Positions 11,301 to 20,303 of a stretch of DNA of 64,000 nucleotides are shown here, one piece after another. Under the pieces are notes generated by a model that saw only the letters and a list, made by a program, of their open reading frames with translations, searched no databases and was not told where the DNA came from. The translations under genes and the position numbers were made by a program. Every line of letters starts with the position of its first letter. Positions within the stretch are counted from its first letter, which is position 1. This stretch comes from Paragordius varius (Eukaryota; Nematomorpha), in the NCBI GenBank assembly GCA_964247055.1, contig OZ176058.1, forward strand, positions 4,650,001 to 4,714,000, in the 5' to 3' direction.

Positions 11301-14300
11301 TTATTCTTTTAGGAACTGATAATGTTTTATGCCATACGCTACTGTATTCTTAAATAAATTCATTTTTATTAAATTATTTAAGCAATGTAATATTTTAAAG
11401 ATTATTTTTTATTTTGTATTTTTGCAAATTTTTAATTTGGCGTACAAAATAAAGCATAATCCTATTTATGATAACAAAACAATTATTAATTTTAAAACAT
11501 TTTTATAGTTTTAATTATTTTTTTTATTTTTAATACATGACATGGTTCCTAAATCATTACTTATAATTAACAATTAATTAAAAGTAAGGATAAGGTTGAA
11601 TAATTTCGATTAATTTTAACCAAGGACACACTTGGTAAAAACTAATTATAAGAAGTTTCATTGACATTAAGGTTATTTTATTGGTTAAAATTATGCTGGC
11701 TAGCCAATAAAAAAAAAGCAAACAACATATTATTTTATTTTTATAGTAAAATAGCTTCTTTAAGATTTTTATATCTGAGTCAAACTGAAATAACACCCCA
11801 CTTTTAGTTTTGTGAATCACAACTGCGGTTTTAAAAAAGATCTATCTACTAATTTATAATAAAAAAATTTTAAACTTCGCTTAATGTTTAAATTTACTTT
11901 TAACTAATATTTGTAGAAAAAAACAGCACAAATTAAATTAGCGAAAGGATATATAAAAAATTATGTGAAACCTAAATTTATCCGATTTTTTAATCAAACA
12001 AATTTTAATACCATGATACAGTTAAAATTAGAGTTAATAAGACAAAACAAAAAGCAAGAAGGTTTACTAAAGCTAATTAGACTATCGTTTAAGGCGAAAT
12101 AAAAAGGAATGTGTAAACTCGATAACACACATTTTTATTTCACCATTAAATGAAATGTACACTTTTTTTATTTTATACACATTTAACACTCTGTTTTTGT
12201 TTCCATATGTTACGATTTTCATTCTGTACTCTCTATTTATCAAACCAAACGATTGGTAACCATACCATCTCCCATTTATAATTCAAATTTACTCTTGAAC
12301 GATTTAAGTTCACCCTTGAACAATTCAAATTTACCCAAATAAATTATGTGTTTTCGGGCAGCTAATATAACTCACCATAAATATGAGAAAATAAATTTTT
12401 AATACATAATTTATTATTTTTTCAGCGTTATATTAATTTTAAACAGAATTTCAGACTATAAAAATATTAAAAAATAAAAATAAATCTTAATTATTTTAGA
12501 GTGTATTTGAATTGTCCAAGGAGGAATTTGAATTGTTCGGCAAATTTGAATTGTTTAAGAGGGAATTTAAATTTTTCAAGGGTAAATTTGAATTGTTGAA
12601 GGGTGAATTTAAACTGTAAATGGTATATGTACTTTAATGATGTTTGTTCGATTCACATTATTCTTGGCTATATTTTTACGTTTTGTCCATAATATAATTT
12701 CGATTTTTACTATTTATGTTTTGTCTTTAAATTTTAGTTATCAATTTACCATATTGTTTTTTATACATTATTTAAGGTTATCAAAATGTTGGTTGTAGTC
12801 GTGACGTTATTTGCCCTTCTATGGATGCCTTACCGATTTCTAGTCGTTTATAATTCTTACGCACCTCCTGAAAACAAAATAACCAATCTTTGGTTTCTAC
12901 TTTATTTATCATTTATCATAGATTTTTATCATAGATTTTGCATTCTGAAACTAATTTTTACCAAACAAATATTTATAATATTTAATTGTGCAAATATTAG
13001 TTTATTCATTTTTAAATGGTACAATGAGATCAAATTTAACAAAAAAAATCTTTTTAGAAGCAAAGTGTTAGATATAAGAAAGGCCAGTTTAAAAAGTACA
13101 ATGTCGAATCACTTGCTAAATACACGACATGATTTCTTAAAATATGCTTTACAGTCAAATTTTCTTTTACTTATATACAGTAAAAATTGAAATTATACGG
13201 ACAAAATTTAATATATATAGAAATATTTTCTACAATCATACTTTTTAAAATTTTGCTATATAATTTATTTACAATCGTAAACTACAAAATTGATAGTGGT
13301 ACCAATTTACATTTCTATTTTACATTTTGCTGTTGACAACAATCAGTTATATATAAAAAAATCAAGATTTAATAAATATGGTTGTCTTTTAGATAAAAAT
13401 ATTTGTCTTTATATTTTTATGTTTTGTCCGTATAATTTCAATCTTTACTGTATGTTTATTATGTTGGTTTTGAGACAACTTTCCTGAAAACGTGTTTATC
13501 ATTTTCCAAAAGTCGGGCCATTTTTAATAGTACACAGGGTAAACCCCAAGTATTTTAAAAAAATATCAAAATTTTTGAAAACAGGTAAGCCCCATTCAGA
13601 TTTACTAAACATGGGGGCCCTATTTTTTCATTAGAAATTTATTAAATAATAACAGAAAAAATAATTTATGCTTTATCTAATATAAAAATCGCATGTGTGT
13701 ATTAGACCCATCCTAATAGATATCACAGACGCTTGCGTAGAAATCTTTTCGAGTTTGAGTTTTCAAGAACACCATGGCAGGAGTTAACCAGTTTAATCGA
13801 TGCCTTTTTCCAGGAGTTATCGTTTTCTAAGAGACTGTAACAATGATATTGTGAGATAGTAGTCATTTTCTTTCTATAATATACCCTGCCTTTACCCCTT
13901 ACCCAACTCAGTTTTTTATATATAGATAGAGATTGATTGGGTCGAAATTCGCGACATGTTCTATACATTCGGTCGGGGTTGTCTTTATCCACGAAATAGG
14001 GTTGTTAACTTTATTTAAAAAAATTCTTTTAATGACATTGGAAACTTATTCTGTAGGATTAAACACCGTTTATTGTTTCCTGTACATGCATAAGTCGCCT
14101 TTATTGGAGTTATATTCGGTTTTCAAAATTTCAATTACTGTTTCTACCAACCGTATGTCTTTGTATGATAGGATGCTGGTGTGCTTAATAAAAGGTTTTT
14201 CTTTCGAATTCTTATGTCCGAAGTAGATGGCATTATCAGTTACGATTTGACATGTAAATCCATATCCATCTTAGTGCTTTCCATACACTTTGCAATAAAA

Positions 14301-17016
14301 ACGAATATACTTTGGGCACATCCACTTCGATCCAGCGGGTGGCGCTATTGATAGTTAACAAGTAGTAACTATTGGCTGGTCAATCAATATTTCTATGAAG
14401 CCGCTCCCATGTCTTAGTATAAATATTTCACCTATGGAATTTTCGGGGCCATTTGGCCTGGTGGATTGATATGCCTTGTAATTCTCTACCCATCGGATGA
14501 GATCGTTTCCTATGTCATTGATACTGAACTGCGGTCATTTAGAAAAGGTAGATTGCAGGTTAACTCGACGCTTTTAGATATTCTCTCTCCCAATTTTGTT
14601 ATTAGGGCCATTTTTACTTTATTTCGAAGTTTCCTTTATGGTAGTTTTTTCATCAACTGTTTCTTTTTAGTTACAAAATCATCCCCTTTATAAAGATTGA
14701 TAGAGAGGGGTAATCTTGATAAGGGGTCAGCCAAATTTATTTGATCATTTTTATATTTCTAACAAATGGACTTATAAATCCATATTTGTACAGTAAAAAT
14801 CAAAATTTTACGGACAAAAATAAAATATAAAGACAAATGTTTTTATTAAAAAGACCATACTTTTTCAGACCTTAATTTTTCCCATAGTAGCTATTTAATT
14901 GCATTTGTAAATAAAGAATTGATTGTGTTAGTTATATATATCTTTATATCAGATTTTGCCATTTAAAACAATGAGCTATATTGAAATAAATCAAGATTTA
15001 AAAAGTATGGTTGCCTTTTAGAAAAAAATATTTGTTTTTATATTTTTACGTTTTGTCCGTGAATCAGTTTTTACTGTAATATAGAATTTGGGTTTTTAAT
15101 ATCTTTTTTCCTAAAGACCACCTATAAAAGCCCTAAGTATCTGGAAGAATTAGATTAATTTTTGCCATAACAAATTCATACTTTTCTGTTACCGCATTTG
15201 TTTGACTTAACTAAATCGCATATTATTTAATCAATTTTATCGCTCTTACAGGTACAAACTGTTTTGTCGCCTCATGGTTTTCATCAACAATGCCATGAAC
15301 CCATTTCTGTACAGCGCTTTGTCTGTTAAATATCGTCGAGCTTTTCGTAAATTCTGTCGATTCCATTTGTTGTGTGGAGCGCAATACTTGTGGCCTTTCC
15401 CTTGGAAAAAACTTGGGCGCAAAGATGGGAGCACGCTATCAAAATCCATAACATTTCGAACAGGTAGGTGGCGTATCTTTAATTTTTTTAATTTTTTGCG
15501 TTATTGTATATTATATTATTTTAGAGTAAAACTTAAAATTATTTAGTAAAGAATGTGTTTTTAGATATAGATCTTCAAGCAGTCCGCGCATTAACAGTAA
15601 AAAATTAAAATTTTCACAGACAAAACGTAAAATTAATAAGACAAATTTTTTTCGACCGCTCTTCTCTACTTTTTTAAACTTAAAGTTAAATACAGCTAAT
15701 TGATTGCAAAGTATATAAAAAAGATATGAATTGGTAATATCAACTTTATACTTAACGATTGCAATTAAATAGCTTATAAAAAAAATTTAGGGGTAAAAAC
15801 ATGTGATTGTGTTTTGAAACGCGTTTTTTTATTTTTCATAGTTTTGTCCTTAACAAAAAAAATATTTTTAGATGTTGATTTCTCAAGGAAACGCCTTCCC
15901 TCCACATTCTTTCGCGAGGACAGCAAATTCAATAATGGTGACGAAGAAGAGATGGACAGTTTCTTAGAGTCGGAATATCTCAATCCTGTGGGACAAAACC
16001 GCAAATCTGCCAATATCTGGACAAAAAAACATGGAGAAAAAATCGATTTAAACTCCACCGCCATAGATGATAATCTGGCGAGCAGACCAAAATTAAATTC
16101 TCCCATAAAACCGATTCTGAAAAACGCTGCATTAAAATCTAACATCATGTATTTGAATGTGGACGACTCAATTGGTCGTCCCTCCTTTAAGGGTGGTGGT
16201 GTTAGGAAGGGACCATTTTCTCGACAAATCTCAAGGCTAGAAACTGCGTCTCATCACGACGATATTTGGAAATTACAGGAGAGGCCTTCAACTTCATCTG
16301 GGCTATTTAAAACGCGTAGTGCTTACCAGCTAGAAGAACCTTTAATACAATCCCACCCTTATGAAAATGTTTACAACATTACAGAACAAGAAATCAAATT
16401 ACATAAAAATGCAGCAGTATTAGATAGAGCACCACTTATGACAGATTTCAGGAAATTACCTGAAACATATATATCTTGTTTTTTCACAAACAACTATACA
16501 AACAAAAGCCAAAACAACATTCCCTCACTTATCCCAAGAAGTAGTCCTTTCAAAAATAATTTCCCTTCTTCCTACAAAACTCCAGCTACAGGAGGTATTT
16601 GGCAAAAACGTTTCGATTTACCCTACAACAATGTATTAAATAAAGAATCATCTAGTCAACCAGAAAAAGAACCTGCCTTACTTTTTACTAATACCGCCAC
16701 GATAAAAGAAATTCTTAGCAGCAGCAATTCTGCAGACGAAGAAGAAAAGTGGAATTATAATTTTTACACATCAGCAGTTGGCCATTCTCATGAATCTGAT
16801 ACCCATCGTTTGATTCAAACGCAAGAAAGAGATGACTGGCAAAATTTACCTCAAAGGAAAACAAAAACCATATCATCGTCTTTAACTAATACTAATAATA
16901 ATAAGCAAATAAGCAACATAAAATATTCTCCAAGCATGTCTTTTGCCGACACAGTTTGGGTCAAACGCGTCCTATTAAATGGACGCCTAAGCGTTTCACT
17001 CGAAAGTCGTCTCTAA
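3891..17016 (+). CDS. TRHR/EFLamide-receptor-like GPCR, copy 1 (intact)
   Basis: A class A peptide receptor, expected at the plasma membrane and, by TRHR family knowledge, likely Gq-coupled. Exons: 3891-5317, 6303-7551, 9787-10155, 10506-10700, 12777-12892, 15252-15463, 15872-17016. They total 4,713 nt, an open frame of 1,570 codons plus stop, and all six junctions keep phase. Landmarks: TM1 about 213-241; TM2 with D266; TM3 C296 and ERY 320-322; TM4 340-366; ECL2 C635; TM5 648-676; TM6 with FALLWMPYR around 1096; TM7 NPFLY 1135-1139; helix 8 FRKFC. TM6-TM7 closely match vertebrate TRHR (FALLWMPYR, W-x-LFCR, NPxxY). The start at 3891 is chosen because it precedes a signal-peptide-like hydrophobic run and no other upstream in-frame ATG is seen. 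It is about four times the usual 400-residue length, through long Asn/Ser/Lys-rich loops. The ligand is inferred only from the family. Confidence 0.85.
5318..6302 (+). other. Copy 1 intron 1
   Basis: AT-rich intron of about 985 bp with no transposon recognised. It is homologous along its length with introns 1 of the other three copies (18105-19062, 35467-36406, 48789-49758). The block around GAGATAGACTCATCAGTTTC is nearly unchanged among the four. Confidence 0.7.
6303..7551 (+). CDS. Copy 1 exon 2: ECL2, TM5, first part of ICL3
   Basis: The acceptor TTTTTAGTAG|A supplies the one base that completes the codon from exon 1. It encodes the rest of ECL2, with the conserved Cys in WQHCSY (residue 635, partner of C296), TM5 (YYMTDLIVFYALPLIISF) and a long Asn/Gln-rich ICL3 stretch. 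It ends at a codon boundary before GTAAGT. The frame is open throughout. Confidence 0.85.
7552..9786 (+). other. Copy 1 intron 2
   Basis: About 2.2 kb. It holds a CAGTAAAAA-type palindromic MITE at 8196-8465 and a diverged relative beginning near 9330 (CAGTAAAAATTAATC). The remainder, including the AAAAAGGCCCAAATATATTGAG block near 8711, is also found in the other copies. No gene is seen; the small reading frame near 7918-8142 is not kept in the other copies. Confidence 0.65.
8196..8465. repeat. CAGTAAAAA-type MITE, intron 2 copy 1
   Basis: Terminal inverted repeats of about 80 bp (left CAGTAGAAAATGAAATTTTA, right TAATTTCAGTTTTTACTG) with TA at both outer edges. The arms carry the inverted words AAGACAACCCCATACTTT and AAAGTATGGGG. 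Orthologous copies lie in intron 2 of copies 2-4, so it predates the duplications. Confidence 0.75.
9787..10155 (+). CDS. Copy 1 exon 3: ICL3, basic/proline segment
   Basis: 123 whole codons (residues 893-1015) between TGAATAG| and GCA|GTACAA. The product is Lys/Arg- and Ser-rich, with NKKMRA and KARKINRKYTAIFRPSPSQR stretches that are nearly identical in all four copies. It contributes only to the third intracellular loop. The donor is weak here but is GTAAGA in copy 4, which fixes the position. Confidence 0.75.
10257..10495. repeat. CAGTAAAAA-type MITE abutting exon 4 of copy 1
   Basis: Fills most of intron 3 (10156-10505). Its right terminus ...TTTTTTCTACTG lies ten bases before the exon 4 acceptor AATCATCAG, so the element supplies the pyrimidine tract used for splicing. 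The left end is AAAACTGATGATATATGGAC. The same arrangement recurs in intron 3 of the other copies. Confidence 0.7.
10506..10700 (+). CDS. Copy 1 exon 4: end of ICL3 with PPPY motif
   Basis: 65 codons (residues 1016-1080), phase 0 at both ends, donor ATGCAG|GTCAGT. It encodes ERPSIWSIRSGLEKRLSRL, then SPSPSPPPY (PPPY at 1055-1058, bases 10623-10634) and a basic stretch leading into TM6. PPxY motifs bind WW domains in other proteins. The PPPY is present in all four copies. Confidence 0.8.
10851..11141. repeat. CAGTAAAAA-type MITE, intron 4 copy 1
   Basis: Left end CAGTAAAAACTGAAATTATA, right end GTCCGTATAATATCAGTTTT. The inverted arms contain ACAACCATACTTTTTT and AAAATGTATGG. Related elements occur in intron 4 of the other copies, three in a row in copy 2. 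Confidence 0.7.
11172..11344. repeat. GTAGCGTATGGCATAAAA MITE, intron 4 copy 1
   Basis: About 173 bp between TTA and TAT flanks. The left end CAGTAGCATATGGCATAAAA is the inverse of the right end TTTTATGCCATACGCTACTG. Orthologous in all four copies. Confidence 0.8.
11917..12102 (+). other. Candidate alternative terminal exon in intron 4, copy 1
   Basis: After the acceptor ATATTTGTAG a frame of 61 codons runs to TAA, and its phase (0) matches the exon 4 donor. The predicted residues include KNYVKP followed by NQTNFNTM, which resemble the exon 2 words KYVKP and NQTNFTTM of the receptor. An AATAAA overlaps the stop (12098-12103). Use would give a receptor cut off after TM5. Copy 3 keeps the frame at the same length; copies 2 and 4 do not keep it in splice phase. 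No transcript evidence can be seen, and it may be a relic of an exon duplication. Confidence 0.35.
12265..12627. repeat. Foldback element, intron 4 copy 1
   Basis: Begins near CCCATTTATAATTCAAATTT and ends AATTTAAACTGTAAATGGTA. The right side contains five imperfect tandem units of the GAATTTGAATTGTTCAAGGG type, the left side two or three in inverse orientation. Confidence 0.75.
12777..12892 (+). CDS. Copy 1 exon 5: TM6 and ECL3
   Basis: Acceptor TTTAAG|GTTATC. Residues 1081-1118 are VIKMLVVVVTLFALLWMPYR plus the ECL3 segment to NKITNLW. It ends inside a Trp codon at CTTTG|GTTTCT. The donor is unusual but gives W-Y-KLFCR on joining to exon 6, the exact counterpart of WFLLFCR in TRHR, and the phase fits. 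Reading on past the donor gives no receptor-like sequence. Confidence 0.85.
13178..13450. repeat. CAGTAAAAA-type MITE, intron 5 copy 1 (first)
   Basis: Left end CAGTAAAAATTGAAATTATA, right end GTATAATTTCAATCTTTACTG, flanked by TA. The counterpart in copy 3 is at 43881-44160. Confidence 0.75.
13695..14745 (-). mobile_element. Broken retroelement integrase fossil, antisense in intron 5 copy 1
   Basis: On the minus strand short reading frames resemble the core of an LTR-type (Ty3/gypsy-like) integrase: SATRWIEVDV near 14330 and QIVTDNA near 14245. No flanking LTRs or other retroelement genes are recognised. It carries several breaks. The same fossil sits at the same intron position in all four receptor copies, so the insertion is older than the duplications. 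Family placement beyond an LTR-retroelement integrase is uncertain. Confidence 0.55.
14791..15076. repeat. CAGTAAAAA-type MITE, intron 5 copy 1 (second)
   Basis: Left end CAGTAAAAATCAAAATTTTA, right end GTGAATCAGTTTTTACTG, flanked by TA. Follows the integrase fossil; counterparts are at 30425, 45506 and 60488. Confidence 0.75.
15252..15463 (+). CDS. Copy 1 exon 6: TM7, helix 8
   Basis: Acceptor CTTACAG|GTACAA. The first G completes the Trp codon from exon 5. It encodes YKLFCRLMVFINNAMNPFLY (NPxxY at 1135-1139), then SVKYRRAFRKFC, matching the KFRAAFRKLC helix 8 of TRHR, with two Cys suitable for lipidation. Donor AACAG|GTAGGT leaves one base. Nearly identical in all four copies. Confidence 0.9.
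15595..15853. repeat. Diverged CAGTAAAAA-type MITE filling intron 6 of copy 1
   Basis: Begins CAGTAAAAAATTAAAATTTT and ends close to TTTTGTCCTTAAC, less than 20 bases before the exon 7 acceptor. The arms are more decayed than in other members. Intron 6 (15464-15871) holds nothing else. Confidence 0.5.
15872..17016 (+). CDS. Copy 1 exon 7: C-terminal tail
   Basis: Acceptor TTTTTAG|ATGTTG; the two leading bases join the G of exon 6 to give Asp. It encodes 381 residues of cytoplasmic tail with an acidic DEEEMDSF segment, GRPSFKGG, RPSTSSGLFKTRSAYQLEE and a strongly kept end (MSFADTVWVKRVLLNG ... ESRL). The last residues S-R-L fit the class I PDZ ligand pattern (S/T-x-hydrophobic). The stop is TAA at 17014-17016. 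Confidence 0.85.
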
Positions 17017-17100
17017 TCAATCAGACATTATAATTATTAATTGATATTATATGAAATTTTAATTTATAAATATTTACGACAATATTAATACTAAAAAGGA

Positions 17101-17106
17101 AATAAA
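17101..17106 (+). terminator. Polyadenylation signal of copy 1
   Basis: AATAAA 85 bp after the stop codon, in the context GGAAATAAATTAAAT that recurs after every copy. It gives a short 3' untranslated region. Confidence 0.6.
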
Positions 17107-17155
17107 TTAAATATACATATTTATGTATATATATATATATATGTATGTATATATA

Positions 17156-17341
17156 CAGTCATGTATCCTTTATTTTAACAATTTTTTTTCGTTTATTGGG
17201 AATTAATATTTGGTAAAGAATGGAAAAAAACAAGAGCTCTATAACAATATCATATTCATTAAAAAGGTATAAGAATTATATTTTTATTTGTTAAAGAAAA
17301 GAGCTCAATGGTATTAACCATATCATATTAAGATTAAGGGT
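17156..17341. repeat. Left half of a CAGTCAT-type MITE at the copy 1/copy 2 junction
   Basis: It matches the left part of the whole elements at 32798-33226 and 63522-63964 (CAGTCATGTATCCTTTATTT...), then stops at AAGATTAAGG, where exon 1 sequence of copy 2 begins. The A/B duplication junction therefore lies inside this element. The same junction recurs at 47814-48001. Confidence 0.75.
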
Positions 17342-18104
17342 TCATGGGTAATATTATGGTCGTACTTGTCGTTACGGTTAAAGTAGGCGGCGGTTCAACC
17401 GCTAAAAACCCACTCAAAATTTCTACCAACATATATTTGGTGAGTTTCGCTGTGGCAGATTGTATGTCTTTGCTCGCCGCTGTGCCCGAACAAGTCGTAA
17501 GTCATTTCATCCCCGTTAATCGATGGGTCCTAGGTGGTCGCGTAATCTGTTCAGGCGCTATTTTTGTCCAATATCTATCTATCAATGCTTCGGCCTTATC
17601 AATTACGGCTTTTACGTTGGAACGTTACCTGGCTATCTCGTACCCGCTGAAGGCTCAAGTCATTTGCACTTACAAACGCGCACAAAAAATTGTGTTGGGC
17701 GTATGGATTTTCTCCCTGCTGTATTGTAGTCCATGGCTCTTTCTAACTTCCACGTTTCCCATGTACATTGTCCTCGAGAGGACAGAAACAGTTTACGCGA
17801 AACCTGGACAACAGCAAAATACTAGTAATTCGCATAGCAACTCTTTACCTTTTATACTGTCACCAAATAATTCTGTCTTATATAAAAACTGTATTTTCCT
17901 TCAAAACAATTAAGTTGCTTTACCTCATGATGGCGACAAAAAAGAAAAAAGTGACCGTAAACGCCGACAAGCATTAGTAGGAACAGAACCGAGGACAAAA
18001 GACATAAATATTGATGAATTCACTTCCTATTATCATTACGCTACTAACAAGGTTTTTTCACCAAAACAGAACGATATAACTTTCTCTAGTCCACACTATA
18101 ACAA
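17342..18104 (+). pseudogene. Copy 2 exon 1 remnant: half TM1 to ECL2
   Basis: Homology to copy 1 starts at ATGGGTAATATT. TM2-TM4 are open (ERY kept), then a TAA at 17911-17913 replaces the GCA codon seen in copy 4. Beyond it the frame is still readable to the donor TAACAA|GTATAC. It carries the extra NKVFS segment that only copies 2 and 4 have. Confidence 0.8.
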
Positions 18105-19062
18105 GTATACTAAAATTTATACTTAATATATATATAGTATAAAATCATTATTAATAATATTAATCAATATGTATATATAACATTGTAAAAAAAATGTATG
18201 TTAATCAAAAACGAGGAAATAGACTCATCAGTTTCAGACAGTATAGTCCATTAATTTAGATTGCAAAATAGACATTTTCATTAATCCTTTCGTCCTTTCG
18301 TCCTTACTTATTTATTGGTAAATTAGAAATTTTTTGTCCAATGTCAAAGGCCATTCATTATTATAATTCCTGTGGTCATTTGCATATTTTAATGATTATA
18401 TGCAGCACAAAGTGTCAAACTAATATTATTATCAAGATAAGATTTTTGGTTATACATTGTTGCTTGACGAATTCATTTTTAATTAAACTTTAATAACAAG
18501 ATTTATTTGTTTTTGCAAATGGATTAAGAAAGAGAGATATAAATCTATTTTACTTTAAAAGATAAAATGAAATGACAAATCTTTGCATTTATCTGTCAAA
18601 AATTGGTTGTACTTTTTTTCAAAACTATATTTGTATGGCTCAAGTGTAAGAAACTATTTTAAGACGGTCTCTTAGTTGAGTTAATATTAGGAGGGTCATT
18701 GAATTAAATATAGAAAACTATAAGGTTAAAAATTTTTTTTTACCAGAATCAACGTTAAATAATGAGGACTTTGCTTTAAAATACTGAAAACGGGTATTTG
18801 AAGCGATATATTAGCTATAATGATTCAAATACCTTTTGTGTTTTATATCAAAGTGTTAACTTTGCTATGCGTATTGTTATCCAATCTTCATTATAAATTC
18901 GAAAAAAACCAATTTAACATTCATAGAATTCAAACCCAAAAACCAAATTTTTTTAGAATAACCGCTTGTTTCGAAATATGTTAACCAAACTATCACTTTT
19001 GATCCTTTTGAATATCTTTCTTATGGCGTTTCTATTTTTTTTATCCTATATAGTTTTGGTAG
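18105..19062 (+). other. Copy 2 intron 1
   Basis: 958 bp, homologous to intron 1 of copy 1 with small indels. No transposon or gene is recognised. Confidence 0.65.
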
Positions 19063-20303
19063 ATATGCAGAAACCAGGTATCAAACGGTAAGCAAGCAAA
19101 ATATCGGAAAAATACCAATGTTTAATAAAACAACTTGCATATATGGTAAAGAAGATAATAACCTAAAACTAACATTGCAAAAATATGTGAAACCGCCTAA
19201 AAATTTCATGAAATATCGGCGAAAAAAATCATTTCGGTCCAATTTAATTTAAACCAAACAAACTTTACAACAATGGAATATGAGAATAAAACTATAAAAT
19301 CGTTTCAACAAAAGTTAGGGCAACAAAGCAACTTTAACGATGATAAGAAAACGCAAACTTTCCTTAAGCAATATAATTTAAATGTCCCTACTACAACTTA
19401 CCCACAAAATACTCAAACTACTATGAATATTCAATCTTCAATGGACCTTTCTTGTGTAGAAAAAGAGCCATCTTTTTATTACATAAATCATACACACCAT
19501 CAAATAATTTATAGTTGGCAACATTGTAGTTATGTCATTTCGAGAGAAGCATACCTAGGATACTATATGACAGATTTAATTGTGTTTTATGCGCTCCCAC
19601 TCATCATATCTTTCATATGTTACGGACTTATCATAAGGATCCTATTTCGAACCAACAAACACGAAAAATTGGTCAGAAATCGGTTTGGAAATAAAAGTAT
19701 TTTGCAAAAACATCATAATTACCGTGAAATCTCAGAGAATGGGAAAAACAGAAAAATCGTTGGACAACAGCAAGAACGCGAACAAGAACAAACTAACTCA
19801 AATCTAACTGACCTAAACAATTCATCAACCAACATTCCAGCTAAAACAGAGCAATCTTTGTTTCTGACCTTAATAAACACTATGATTTCAATAACGACAA
19901 ACGTAATCAAATCCATCAAATTATTGATAATGATGAGAATGGCCTCCCAAGACAAGGGAGGAATGATAAAATTGGTAAAATGTCAACAATACATCAATTA
20001 TCCAATTCGAGCTTAAACGATGAAAACATGGCTAGTCAGAACAGTCAAAACAATATGATTACTTCACCTCAAACCATTTTTCCCCATCTAGAGATGGTGC
20101 CAACAAAATCAATATCTCATACCAATAAAAACAACAAATTAATAATCGATTTGAGGAATGACAGAAGCGTTTTGCCTGATGGCAGCCAGATTAAAAGTGT
20201 TAAAAATGGGAATGAGTCAAATCAATCATTGGCTAATCCTTGCACCAGAAAATCTGAAAAAATTATGGATCTTTCACCAACAAAAACATCAGCATTATCC
20301 CAT
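19063..20303 (+). pseudogene. Copy 2 exon 2 remnant: ECL2, TM5, ICL3
   Basis: Splice sites are kept (GGTAG|A and CAT|GTAAGT) but the reading passes through three frames: one break near 19250, where a stretch present in other copies is missing, and one near 19857, where a T run is one shorter than in copy 4. TM5 and WQHCSY lie in the middle frame and are unchanged. Confidence 0.8.

Larger units (their letters stand above)
10701..12776 (+). other. Copy 1 intron 4
   Basis: About 2.1 kb. In order it holds a CAGTAAAAA-type MITE (10851-11141), a GTAGCGTATGG-type MITE (11172-11344), a block at 11570-11880 almost unchanged in copy 3, a phase-matched 61-codon reading frame (11917-12102), a foldback element (12265-12627), and a right-half MITE fragment near 12670-12715. 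Confidence 0.7.
12893..15251 (+). other. Copy 1 intron 5
   Basis: About 2.4 kb. Contents: a CAGTAAAAA-type MITE (13178-13450), an antisense retroelement integrase fossil (about 13695-14745), and a second MITE (14791-15076). No host exon is seen between them. Confidence 0.7.

Noticed and set aside
11578-11820. 80-codon minus-strand frame in intron 4 copy 1
   Set aside because: AT-rich, not recognisable, and conserved only as DNA between copies; no splice or promoter support.
15246-15449. Minus-strand reading frames over exon 6 in every copy (also 30874-31089, 45967-46155, 61643-61846)
   Set aside because: Exact shadows of the TM7 exon; the plus strand has TRHR motifs, splice sites and matching phases.
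15774-16148. Minus-strand frames over the start of exon 7 (also 31486-31782, 46542-46859, 62193-62528)
   Set aside because: Antisense shadows of the conserved tail exon, with no domain and no start or promoter context.
17344-17346. ATGGGT as a genuine start codon of copies 2 and 4
   Set aside because: It is an internal Met of TM1 in copies 1 and 3; starting there would leave half a first helix, and both copies have further lesions.
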